This document shows positions 1-10,200 of a stretch of DNA of 64,000 nucleotides, one piece after another; position 1 is the stretch's first letter; the number at the start of each line of letters is the position of its first letter. The stretch comes from Phytopythium helicoides (taxonomy: Eukaryota; Oomycota; Peronosporomycetes; Pythiales; Pythiaceae): positions 1,302,001-1,366,000 of the forward strand of contig JANFNE010000003.1 of the NCBI GenBank assembly GCA_024867545.1, given 5' to 3'. The notes under the pieces are model-generated. The model saw nothing but the letters and a program-made list of their open reading frames with translations. It did no database searches and was not told the DNA's origin. The position numbers and the translations under genes were made by a program.

Positions 1-1895
1 GGCTGTTTGACTGAGTCCTGGAGTTCTTTCACTTCATCATCACCCATTGCGAGCGGTCGAGAAAAATAAGAGGTAGCGTGATGATGCCTGTCGTACATAT
101 ACAACTTCTTGCCGTCGCTTGGGATGATCGCTCGACTACCGATTGTCACTAACACGACATCTTCTTCTGGGGGCAGCGGGCGTTTTGCATCGATTGCTTG
201 TTGCTTTAGCTTGGCAGGCCACTCCAGTCTGAAGTGAACTGTGAACTGTAGCATGAACACAATTGCAACAAACGGGTGCAACACAAACCCTTTTAATCGT
301 ATCCGGTTGCTCACACATCGCAGCACATCGTCTCCTGCATGATCAACCTTTAGTGGAACAGTGTGCTGCCGCGTGCGGAAACATCGGCCGTTGTGGAGAG
401 CAATCTTTAGCACCCGAGCTGAGACCTCGCTTCGAATGCTAGACGCGCCGTCATGAATACCCTTCCTACTGATTGTTAAGCGGGCAAGCAGGTCGTTTTC
501 GATTTTTTGTCGCAAGTGAACAGCGACGCGTGTGGCAATCACATCGAGCTCAAATGTTTCCTCTACACAGATCGTCTTTGGGACGAGCGAAGATAGCTTC
601 ACGAATGTTGCGAGCGCCTCTTCATAGGTTGTTTCTTGCTCTTCGCACAGTAGTAGCTTTGGGTTTCGCCCCACATCGATGTTGGCTAGATTGCCGTTCT
701 TCAGCCCTGGAATTGTATCGAGAGCACCAACCAGTTCGTTCCGGCGCAGAAACATTCCGACCGCAAGAATGGGGTCATACTCCACAAGCTGGTAAAACAG
801 TTTGCAGTTCTCAAGGCTGTCAAGAGAGTTCCACGCGCTTGACTCAACCTCCCACAGCACGCGAGGAGTACCTGCGAACACATTAATTGACTGGCCACTG
901 GTGTCCATGGAGAAAGCAGAGGGCGGTGCTCCAGCAGCACTCTTGCCTTGCCGCGAAAATAGTGGTACAATTGTCCACCCGCATCCCGTGACTTTCACAG
1001 TCGCTTTGGAGTCGGGATCCTTTTGGTACGCAACCAACTCAACTACACCAACGCAGTCGGGGTCTGCAATGTCGGAGATGAAGTAAGCGCGAAAGTTGAG
1101 TTGAGCATTCTCTACTATGTAGCTGAGTGCGCCATCCTTGGATAGTTGACGCTGCTTGACTTGACTCGGGTCGACGGGAAGCTCGGGACTTACCCACGTA
1201 TTCCCGAAGAAGCGTTTTGTAGGGGCGTGAAACATACTCACATGGGCACCTAGCGTTACAATCAACTCGTCGTCACCGTTGTCACTGTTGTCATCGCCGT
1301 CTTGCTGCAGCAGCTGATTGTTTGTGAGGTGGGGCAACAGGATTGCTTCTGGCAGCACCCAATTGAGCACTGACATTACATGCAGCGAGTACCCGCGGGC
1401 TTTCTCGATACGCTGGATTCCATCTGGAAGCGGCAATACCACGAGTCCTGCGCGGAACGCCTCGAACTGCTTCTCACGCGCAGACCATTGAGACACGGTC
1501 GACCCTGCTGGGTTTCTAAACGGTGTGAGAGACTGCGTCTTTGACGCCTTGTTACGGGGATCAATGGGGGCTGCAAGGTCGTCGGATGAAGAGCTGCTCA
1601 GGTCAGACTCAAAATCCGACTCGTCACTCGACGATAGCATGCTTTTAGCATCTGAGGATGATGAGAACCCAGGCTCGCGTCTAGGTTCCATGTTGCCTCC
1701 GCGTTCAATCTGCTCAGCCTGTTGCTTAGAATCACGAAGATCGGGACTGAGGTGAAGAGTCACTCCACAAAAAGGAATCCGAAATGAGGTTTGCCTTCTG
1801 GAAAATGTCTATTCGTCTTCATCCGGCAGAGCACGGGTTAGATAGCGAGGGTTCCCGACCGGTGTGTCGTCCGGCGTTGCGGGTCTGGTCATCAT
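1..1895 (-). CDS. NPHP4: Nephrocystin-4 homologue (5' part, cut by left edge)
   Basis: NPHP4 is a scaffold of the ciliary/flagellar transition zone; here it would act at the base of the zoospore flagellum. One open frame runs leftwards from Met at 1691 for 563 codons to the edge without an intron. Landmarks that I recognise from animal NPHP4 occur in the same order: FFGNTW (near 1200), FAGTPRVLW (near 870), LENCKLFYQL (near 805), a TIPGLKNG block (near 700), ALHNGRCF (near 390) and HPFVAIVFMLQF (near 270). Coding-like sequence (FRIPFCGVTLHL) continues upstream of Met-1691 to an in-frame TAG at 1811-1809, and the same frame then reads 28 more codons back to two ATGs at 1895. A 51-nt intron (1859-1809, GTCGGG...TAG, with a CTAAC branch site) would remove the stop in phase, but its donor is poor. 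The C-terminal part lies outside the window. Family call is from memory of the motifs, fairly sure. Confidence 0.8.
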
Positions 1896-1967
1896 GCACA
1901 CAATTAACTGGCGAGTTGAAAAACAAAAACAAAAAGATGATGTACTCACTGGTATGCTGGGTTTTGG

Positions 1968-3232
1968 TCATTTGGCCCATCTTGGGTGCTGCGGTGTCAA
2001 CTTTTCTTGTGAGCTAAGGCGGCATAAATGGCACGAGAGAAACACAGCTGTGCAGCACCTCTGAGATTGAGAGAGCGCAGGAAGGAAGGTAGTGACGGTC
2101 GCGAGAGTTAGCTCGATCGAGCACTTGGACATGGAAGTTGACTCGGCAGCAAACAAAACAGGGCTGCGAGGAGCACAAGATCAGCATCTCGTACGGATTC
2201 AGGATTCAATCATAGTGACGCACCATCCATCAGTGCTAAAGTGGAATGTAATCTCCAAGATGTCGCTCGCTTTGCAGAACGCTAGTAAAGCCTGTAATCA
2301 CACCCAAGTCGGCGTTAGTTAGTGTATGGCGTAAGTCATCTCGGTAATATTCAGTACGCACCTTGACTTCCTTGAGGGCGAAAATGAGCTGCACCGACGT
2401 CTCTCCATTTCCCTGCGGAGGCGCGAGCACGTACTCGCTGAACTCGGATGGCTCAACCAGAGTCTCCGTGTGGAGTTGCGATTTACCTGCGTCACGACAA
2501 CGAGCAGCGTGAGGACCACGTTCAAAGACGCATCGTCGATGGGAACGGCGCACCGTCGCCAGCATTGGGGAAGTAGCTCTCGAACTTGACGCTGGAGGTG
2601 TCGCACACGACCGATATCTCGGTCGTGTGGTGTATGTGCGCGAGCAGCGAGCTGAGGTGGTGCTGGCGCGTGGCCCAGTGGCTCGGGCACGACCGCTTGT
2701 CGAAGGTGGTGCTCATGATCTGGCACGAGTGCACCTTCATACGGTGTGTCTTTGTGACGTCAAAGTCGCATGCAAGTCGCCATCGGATCTCGACGCAGTC
2801 GACGTCTACCTCTTCGTCCTGCGTCTGCGTCTGTGACAGCGATGCGTCGGGCTCGCCATCCTGCGGCGCGGCGGTGACCTCGTCGAGCACGAACGCGAGC
2901 TGCGCGCTGCGCACGTGCTTGAGCGTGCGAAAGACGTTGCAGCAGGCCTTGGCGTAGACTCTGCAGCGCACGAAGGGCACGCGGCCGCCCAGGCGCGCGC
3001 GCAGCGAGCCCATTGTCCCGTCGGCGCCGCCGCTGGCCGAGAAGAAGGAGCGGTCGAACTCGATCTGCCCCGCCGCCGAGTGCGCGTCGTTGAGCGCGCG
3101 CAGCGTGAGGCGCGGGCCGCCGAGCGTCGCCTCGCACTGCAGCGCGAGCTCCTTGCCGACCTGCTGCAGGCAGTGCAGCGCCGCCACGAACACCTTGAGG
3201 TTCTCCTCGGCCAGCTCGAAGCGCCACTCCAT
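1968..3232 (-). CDS. RAD9: RAD9, subunit of the 9-1-1 DNA-damage checkpoint clamp
   Basis: RAD9 joins HUS1 and RAD1 in a PCNA-like ring loaded at damaged DNA, which activates ATR signalling in the nucleus. Four exons are inferred: 3232-2554, 2486-2362, 2291-2224 and 2163-1968 (355 aa). Introns are 67, 70 and 60 nt with donors GTGCGC, GTGCGT, GTGCGT and clean AG acceptors; every junction keeps frame. The two PCNA-like halves are visible: an N-terminal half opening MEWRFELAEENLKVFVAAL, and a second half whose joined reading (ALKEVKALLAFCKAS, then ITFHFSTDG, then CPVLFAAES) follows the RAD9 pattern of a strand, helix and final strand ending in LATV. The tail after about residue 315 is short and unconserved; another intron could lie there. 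Animal RAD9 has a longer phosphorylated tail, which I do not see. It is transcribed divergently from UFL1 and sits directly upstream of the NPHP4 homologue. Confidence 0.85.
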
Positions 3233-3303
3233 CTTGGGCCGGAAGCAGCAGCAGTCGGCAACCTCGGCAAAGTGACACCGTTCGGGGGAGAAAGGCGGCG
3301 GAA
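3233..3303. promoter_or_regulatory. 71-bp divergent promoter between RAD9 and UFL1
   Basis: Only 71 bp separate the two start codons, so both transcripts must start inside this stretch or inside the neighbouring first exon. On the minus strand TCACTTT at 3275-3269 fits the oomycete initiator TCAYTYY and would give RAD9 a leader of about 40 nt. I see no equally good initiator for UFL1. Confidence 0.5.
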
Positions 3304-5742
3304 ATGGACGAGATCGCGCTGCTGCAGGCGCAGCTGGCGGCCGTGCAGCAGCAGGAGGCGGCGCTCAAGCTCTCGGACCACAACGTCGTCGACCTGCTGC
3401 TCAAGCTGCAGCAGCTCGGCAAGGTCGCGGTCGTGCACACGCTCACGGGCAAGCAGCTGCTCACGCCGCCGCAGATCGAGCGCGAGCTCGAGGACTTTGT
3501 GGCGCTCGGCGGCGGCCGCGCGAGCCTCGCCGAGCTGCAGCAGCTCGTCAACGTCGACCGCGCGTACGTCGACAAGCACGTCGCGCTGCTGGCCAAGGGC
3601 TCGCACCGCCGCGGAGGGGGCGCCAGCGTCTACTATGTCATCAACAGCGGCGAGGAGGTCGTCACCAACTGGTACCTCGACGCCATCATGGAGGACACGA
3701 ACACGCTGCTGCAGGACAGCGGCACCACCACCATCGGAGAGCTCGCGCAGCAATACGGCTTCGCAGTAGACTTTATGAAGGAGGTCGTGCAGGCGCGCAT
3801 CGGCACTGTGCTGCACGCGCAGGAGCGCGGCAACGTGCTCTACACGGACTCGTTCGTGGCCGCGCAGAAGGCGCAGGTGCGCGGCGTGTTCACCGCCATA
3901 GCACGCCCCACGTTCGTGCCCGACCTCGTCCGCACCTACGGCTTCGACGCCAAGGTCGTGGATGAGAGTGTCGCCGAGATGCTGCAGGCGCGCGTGCTCA
4001 TGGGCACGCTGCGCGGACGAGAGTACGTCCCCTTCGTCTTCATGGAGGCGCAGCGAGAGAGCATGTACTCCTTCTTCCAGCAGAACGGCTACCTCGAGCA
4101 CAGCCGCGCCGCCAAGCTGCAGGTTGCTCGCCCCTACAACTTTCTTAAGAACAGGTTCCCGGACGCCGTGCCGCTCAACTCATCAGTCGTGAGCGCCGCG
4201 CTGCAGCTGCAGCTCGAAGGATCCATCGAAGCTGCAATCACGGAAGGCGCGCTGCTAGACGCGGCCACAGTTGTTCCGACCGGCGTTCCGCCCAGCGACG
4301 TAGCGCTGCTGCTTCGCAAGTCGCCTCTGCTCGAGAGCAAGAAGGCGTTTGCCATTCGTGACGTATACGTCGTCAGTAGCACGTTTATCGACGAGTGCGT
4401 TGCCAAGCTGACAGAGGACGCGGGACAAAAGGCAAGGAAGGCGGCGGCTGAGCAGCAACAGCAGCAGCAGGCGGGAGCGAAGAGCAGTGCCGCCGAATCG
4501 AACGCATTCGACGAAAGTGATGACGAGGACTCTGGCAAGCGCGGCAGTCGTAAGGGCAAACGAGCAGGGAAGAAGGGTAGCAGCGCACCTCAAGAGGAAG
4601 CAGCCAACACAAAGAGCAAGGGCGGAGCCAAGAGCAAGAGAGGCAAACGTGGAGGGAACGATGACGCGCCGACGGACTCGAAGCGGAAGGGCGACAAGTC
4701 GTCTGGCAGCTCAAAGACCTCATCCATCACGCCATCGCGGGAAGAAGTAGCTGGTCTGCTCGGCGAATGGTTTTCGCAGCTTGAGGACTACAAGGACGAC
4801 GAGGATTTCATGGACGGTCTTGCCGAGCATCTGGAGCCAGACATCGATCGCGTGTACTCCAGCGCGCTCGCTGCTGCCCTCTCTAGCATTCTTCGAGGTG
4901 ACGCGGCGTCGCTCCGGGACTTGCGGAAGAAATTCGAGGATCGGTTCGACGAGCTTCTCTCGCCGCTCTTGGTGCTCGAGAAGGGCTTCAACAAACTTGA
5001 GATGCACGTTGACGCCAAGGATGAACTCGGCATGCAGCAGCTGAAGGTGATTGAGACTCACATTTTGGATACTGCTGGCACGGAGCTTACCGCGCTTGTG
5101 ACAAGCTTCGTTGCGGAGGCGAACGGCGTCGAACTTGAAGGCGTGCCTGCGTTCTCCGGTCCAACGATCGTCGAGAACCACGTCAGCGACGGAACTGCTG
5201 CAACTGATGCCAACATTCCCGTGGTCACCTCGCTAAGCGAGGCTAACAAGAAGATACTTGAGAAGAACTTGCCAGGATCGACCGCAACGGCAGTCGTTCG
5301 TCTCTGGACACTGACGACTGCTGGTCGCCGGTCATTCAGCGACTTTATGGTGCACATGCCGGCGCTTGCCGAAGCTCTGAGCATGCCGCTGCGCAAGTTC
5401 GACCGCAAGAAAGAGCGGCTAGTGGTGTTTGGAAACCGTCATGCGTTGATTGAGCAACTGGACCGCTTCATTGAGCGCCACGAAGGCGTTCCCGCCACTG
5501 CCGTCGCACTGCAGCTCCTTTTCCAGCAGTGCACGAGTCTCACCATGCGTTTCCCGCTCGATCACATTGAGTACGCCACGACTGTGCTCACGGCGCTGGA
5601 GTCGTCAGTGCCTCCTGAGGCCATGCAACAGTTCCAGCGCTTGGTCGAAGCGGCAGCGAACGCTGGCGAAGACGAGCAGACTCAGCTGCTCGAGGCCGTG
5701 CGCGCGCTGGTGACGCTCAAGGACATTGGGGCGGCGTCGTAG
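3304..5742 (+). CDS. UFL1: UFL1, E3 ligase for the ubiquitin-like modifier UFM1
   Basis: UFL1 transfers UFM1 to targets such as ribosomal protein uL24 at the ER membrane and works in ER-phagy and ribosome quality control. It is a single exon of 812 aa, close to the roughly 794 aa of the human protein. The N-terminal winged-helix region is plainly recognisable: VVHTLTGKQLLTPPQIEREL (human has a VVHTLDGKEYITPAQI block), the GGRASLAELQQLVNVD segment, and a ARPTFVPDLVRTYGF block around residues 200-215 followed by FFQQNGYLEH. A low-complexity basic/acidic linker (residues about 395-475, Gln run then Lys/Gly/Ser rich) separates it from the C-terminal helical half, as in the family. The start is the first ATG of the frame, 72 bp from the RAD9 start. 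No frame breaks. Codons are very GC-rich at the 5' end. Confidence 0.93.
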   Translation: MDEIALLQAQLAAVQQQEAALKLSDHNVVDLLLKLQQLGKVAVVHTLTGKQLLTPPQIERELEDFVALGGGRASLAELQQLVNVDRAYVDKHVALLAKGSHRRGGGASVYYVINSGEEVVTNWYLDAIMEDTNTLLQDSGTTTIGELAQQYGFAVDFMKEVVQARIGTVLHAQERGNVLYTDSFVAAQKAQVRGVFTAIARPTFVPDLVRTYGFDAKVVDESVAEMLQARVLMGTLRGREYVPFVFMEAQRESMYSFFQQNGYLEHSRAAKLQVARPYNFLKNRFPDAVPLNSSVVSAALQLQLEGSIEAAITEGALLDAATVVPTGVPPSDVALLLRKSPLLESKKAFAIRDVYVVSSTFIDECVAKLTEDAGQKARKAAAEQQQQQQAGAKSSAAESNAFDESDDEDSGKRGSRKGKRAGKKGSSAPQEEAANTKSKGGAKSKRGKRGGNDDAPTDSKRKGDKSSGSSKTSSITPSREEVAGLLGEWFSQLEDYKDDEDFMDGLAEHLEPDIDRVYSSALAAALSSILRGDAASLRDLRKKFEDRFDELLSPLLVLEKGFNKLEMHVDAKDELGMQQLKVIETHILDTAGTELTALVTSFVAEANGVELEGVPAFSGPTIVENHVSDGTAATDANIPVVTSLSEANKKILEKNLPGSTATAVVRLWTLTTAGRRSFSDFMVHMPALAEALSMPLRKFDRKKERLVVFGNRHALIEQLDRFIERHEGVPATAVALQLLFQQCTSLTMRFPLDHIEYATTVLTALESSVPPEAMQQFQRLVEAAANAGEDEQTQLLEAVRALVTLKDIGAAS

Positions 5743-5967
5743 AGGTCGGAGAAGCTGCTCGGAGGTTGGAAAATGCAGCGGAGATGAGTTTGGAACGATG
5801 CGGGCATGGTGCCCCTATATTACACACGCAGATGATAAAAATCAGTGGCAGCCATCTTTCGCGACGCATCTCGCTAGGCGCCATGCGACGCGAAAGACGG
5901 CCGCCACCGGTCGCTAGATGGTTGGATGATGGAGATGGAGATACACGTCTCACTCGCTCGAGCTCGG
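5743..5967. other. Convergent intergenic spacer
   Basis: This 225-bp spacer lies between the 3' ends of UFL1 (plus) and the small acidic protein gene (minus). It contains an AT-rich stretch around 5815-5840 that may serve polyadenylation. I see nothing else in it. Confidence 0.5.
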
Positions 5968-6551
5968 CTACTCGCGGTCCTGCACGAACCAGCTCTCTCC
6001 GCCGAGCTCCGTCTTGCCCTCGGCGACGCTCTCGAACGTGGGCGACTTGTCCACGAGCGTCCAGTCGTCTCCCTGCGGCACAAAGATCCAAATAAGAGAG
6101 CTGCTCGCTCGGTACGGTACGTGCGGGTGCGCAACCGCTGGAATCTAGAAGGAAGCGCGCGCACCTTTGGGCTGGCGCGGTCCTTGCCCGCCGTGGCCTT
6201 CTTCTTCATGACGGCGAGCATCTTGTGCAGCCTGCGCGCGGCGTGTCGGTCGGCCGCGCGCTGCGCGTCGCTGGCGGCCTCGGGCCGGCGGAAGGGCACG
6301 TAGACCGTCTCGCGGAAGTCGACGTCCTCGTCCTCGTCCTCGCTGTCGACGCCGTCGCTCTCGCTGTCCGAGAACTCGTCGCAGCGCGCCAGCTCGCGCA
6401 TCTTCTCGAGCTCGAACTGGCGCCGGCGCAGCGGCCGCGGGCTCGGCATGGCGCGGCTTCCGCACGCTGGCGACAGGCGCCGCCCCGCCACGCCGCGGAA
6501 CGCGGGCGACAGCCTCGCCTCGGCCCCGTGCATCGACACGGCGCCCAGCAT
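5968..6551 (-). CDS. Small acidic protein of unknown function
   Basis: Not recognised. Two exons are inferred, 6551-6165 and 6072-5968, joined by a 92-nt intron (donor GTGCGC, acceptor GCCGCAG) in phase 0, giving about 163 aa. The N-terminal part is Arg/Pro rich; the middle has an acidic stretch (residues about 55-75, FSDSESDGVDSEDEDEDVD) followed by a short aromatic/basic block (RETVYVPFRRP) and a Lys-rich helix (KMLAVMKKKATAGKD). The second exon ends in a tidy segment, GDDWTLVDKSPTFESVAEG, then GGESWFVQDRE. The frame stays open upstream of Met-6551 to at least 6671 without another ATG, so an upstream exon is possible. Codon use is strongly GC-biased, as in the first half of UFL1. It could be a regulatory or chromatin-linked protein, but the sequence does not say. 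Confidence 0.6.
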
Positions 6552-7212
6552 TTCCCTCGGGTCGGCTTGGTCGTGTGCTTGAGCTGGAGCTGGAGCGTTG
6601 GCAACTGCCGCTGCAGGCTCGGGGACTTGAGCGCGGCCGGGAAAATCGGGGAATGAGCGGCGGTGCGACACGACTGCAAGTGGAGGAAGCCTCGAGGGGA
6701 TGGGGGGAAGCGTGATGGGAGCCAGCCATCTGGCCCTTCAAGCTCCCAACATCTGGCGGTTTGTATGCACGCGCGAAAGGTCGTCGCGCTGCGCAAACAG
6801 GTCTATGCGGCCCTACGCTGTCCCAGACAGCGTAGGGTGGCGGCGTCGGCCGAGGCGCAGGCCGTGATTGGCCGGGTGGCGCGGAGCTCGTGACGTCATG
6901 AGGGCGGCGCTCCAGGACGATCGGCGATGGTTTGCAGAGTGCCACGCACTATTGATAGGATGTAGTGTGTGGTCTGGTCGAGGGTGGGTCGGAGACACGC
7001 GGGAGCACGCCATGATCCCCCGCGGAGACTCCATGGAGGCGGATACGCGGGCTGTGACCGGGCAGATCCGCCGATATCACCCGACGACTGCGCGTTAGTC
7101 GAAACGGACGAGAGGACTACATATGATATCACACTGTAGCCATGTTGGTCGAGTCCGCCGTGGCGCATCCTTGCTTCCATCTGACACATCATATAAATCA
7201 TTTGGCGTGGAC
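6552..7212. other. Intergenic region, no gene seen
   Basis: This stretch lies between the start of the small acidic protein and the 3' end of the EF-hand/WD40 gene, both on the minus strand. It holds a near-perfect short inverted repeat, CCTACGCTGTC...GACAGCGTAGG, at about 6812-6836. I see no coding frame that I would support. Confidence 0.4.
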
Positions 7213-10200
7213 TCAGGTGTCGGGCAAGATGCCGCCGAACGGAGCGTCTCGGTAGTCGCGCTTGTGCTGCAGCACCGAGCGGAAGCTCTTGGGGATGTCG
7301 TCCGGGTTGTGAATGCGCCGCAGGTCCAGCGACGGATCGTGGCGGTTGCGCACCATCGAGCGCTTCGGCAGCATCCCACCCATCGGCCGCTTCTCTCGAG
7401 GGCGGAGCAGCGGCAGCGTCACGGCACCCATACCGACGCTGCCAGCGAGTGTCACGGGGGGAACATCCGTGTAGAGCGATGGGTCCAGCGCGTCTGGTGC
7501 CACTAGCGCCGAGGCCGTCGGTCCGCCGCTCGCGATGGAGCGGTTCCGCTCCACACTGGGTCGGACGACGGAGGGCGACCTGAACATCAACACGCAAAAA
7601 GTCAAATCACAAATATATGTGCAAAGAACGAAGACACCAAGAAAGCTCACCTGTGCTTGGTGGAGACTTCGGTCGCGTTGGGTTTGGTGCTCTTGTCCTG
7701 TAACTTGAAGCGAGCAAGTGAGATCGCATTGTTGAGCGGCTGCAGCTTGTGCTCTCCTGAGAGCATGTCTATGAGCGCAAATTGCTTCTTTTCAGGTTTT
7801 GCCTGTTCCACCCGACAGACGCCGAGTGAGGATTGAGAAGAATCATCATGTTGCAGTTGAAAGGCATACCGGGTCAATCGGGCTCATGGCAACAGCGCGC
7901 ACGCGAAAATTTGTCGAGCCTTCGCTGCCAAGTACAAGCATTTGATCTGTCATTTTCTTGCCAAGTTTCCAAGCCCGGTGCAGCTTCTCACCTAAAGTGT
8001 CGCCCAATGAACTGCGACAACAGAGTATGCTTAATCCAGCCAGCCTTACGCACAAAGTCGCTCATTGCAATCACTTTTGGCGTTGAAGGAGCTGTTGCGT
8101 CTACACACGAGATCTGCATGGAGCGTGATCAAAAACCTTCACAACTGTAGCTCCAGCATATGCGCTGGCGCGTACCTCTCCTCGAGCAACAGCAACAACA
8201 GTGATCATGTCTGTGATTTCGCTTGCTGTCTCTGTTAGTTTCTGCTGTAATCCCGAAGGCGTTCCAAGCGGCTCGGAATTGTTCCCTCCTGGACCGTCGT
8301 GATACCCTGATGTCCGCCGGAGCAAGATGCGCGCGCTACTGATTGCACTGATACCTACCGCTGCACGGAGGTTAGTCGCAGGAGTTGTAGGCGTCATCGG
8401 CATCGACGAGTCCTGATCTTGACGCCGGCTTGGATTCCCATTTCCAGCTCGCGATCGGTGACCAGATATGCACACCCACACTTCTCCAGCCTTTGGCATC
8501 GAGTCTTCGAGAAGAAAACTAGTGTCGCGTGATGCAGCCTCGGCACCTGAAGAATTACATGATGCGATCGAGCAGCATTTGATGAAGTGCTTACGCGTTG
8601 GAGGATGTCTGTGCTCATCAGACTCATCAACTACCTCAATGCCAGCATCAGGCCATTCGCAGCTGGACACACTCGACGCATACGTTGAAGGTCGGCCAAG
8701 TTGCCACCCACGATGTCGGCCGAAACATCCAACCTGAACTCCATCGAGAGTCCAAAGCATCACTTCTCCGCTAGCAGCCGCAACCACCAGAAACATCTCG
8801 GCTGTGCGCGCGAAGTTCTCTACAAAATCAACATTGAGAATACGGTTTGTTGATGCAGTTGAGCCCGCTGGAACAGGTATGCGCCACTGACAGCAAAACT
8901 CAAGACAGGCACCTTCGTGGTTCGACGCGATCCCGAGCTCCCAAATTTTGACTGCTCCGGATACGTCCCCGGTGACCAAGTGAGTGTTTGCTTTATCACA
9001 CCGAAGCGCTGTTATCGCGCTTGTTCCTGACCGTTCATGCTTCATAACAAACATTTCGTTCAAATCAACCACAGCTTGTGTTGTCATAGAGCGATCGACG
9101 CAAATGAGTTGACCATTCTCGCCGCTTGCAAACAGTAGTTCCAGTTTCGCGCCGTACCACATCGTGTCGATCGAACCATCGCTCTGATGAAGCTGTGCAA
9201 CGAACTCGCCAGAGTTGAGGGACCACAAAAGGATCTTGCCATCAAGCCCTGCGGTTGCGACGTAGGCAGGAGGAATGTACACTAACGCCAAGATGTCCAT
9301 AGAGTGGGAGCGCTGCGATTTGGATAGCGCTAGACTCGCATTGTCCTCGTCGTTGCGCGACCCAATCCGGTTGCCTGGTAAGACGTGTACGGGAAGGGCC
9401 TCACTCTCGTCATTCTTGTCAGCCCAAACGAATATCCGACGGTCCCACCCAACAGCACATACAAATCGCTGACAGATGAAGTCTCCCATGCCGACCCGAA
9501 GGTTCCGTTCGATATCTAACACGCTTGTCACTTCTTGTTGCCTGTATCGTGAGCCTTGGTCTTCTTTATCTTGAATAGGTATTCGAGAATATCGAGACGT
9601 GCGTTCACCAGACTCTTCGGATCCTCGTCGAAGTCGTGAACGCGTAGGAGATGGCAATTCCGTTGTTGCTGCCATCGATCCGGGGCTCCCTCGACGTCCT
9701 TCGCTATCCATCCCAAATGAGGGCGGTAAAACCATAATGTCTCTCACTTTCTTTCTTGGGGTTGCGTTTGCTGCATGCTTCGTTGGCGACGTTAGAGGTG
9801 GGGATGCTGGGGACTGTGATGAGCCTAATTCGTACAGCACCGTATCGCTTGATACAGCTGGTACTGCCTTCGTAGAAGTTGATGCGCTTGAAGATGCTGG
9901 CTCTGGGGGATTCTTCAAGAATTGCTTCACGAGCGCACCATTACTGAAATTCCACATCTTCAGCCGATCGCCTTCGTGTGCACCAGTAAGTAGGCGGCGA
10001 CCAGCAGAGTCGAAGCATATCGCCGTAACTGGGCTTGAGTCGTGAGCATTGGAAAATCCACACAATTCGTCCCCTGTTTCGGCACTCCATGTCTTGACGA
10101 CTGCGTCTGCACTCATTTCGGCTGTCACGACCTGGTGGAAGACGGTATTGTAGGACGCAAGACACATTGGCTTCTCCTTCACACCAGATTCTTCTTGTGG

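Noticed and set aside
2760..4101. Long minus-strand frames across the 5' part of UFL1
   Set aside because: They are shadows of the GC-rich UFL1 and RAD9 exons; their sequence is Arg/Ala/Ser low complexity.
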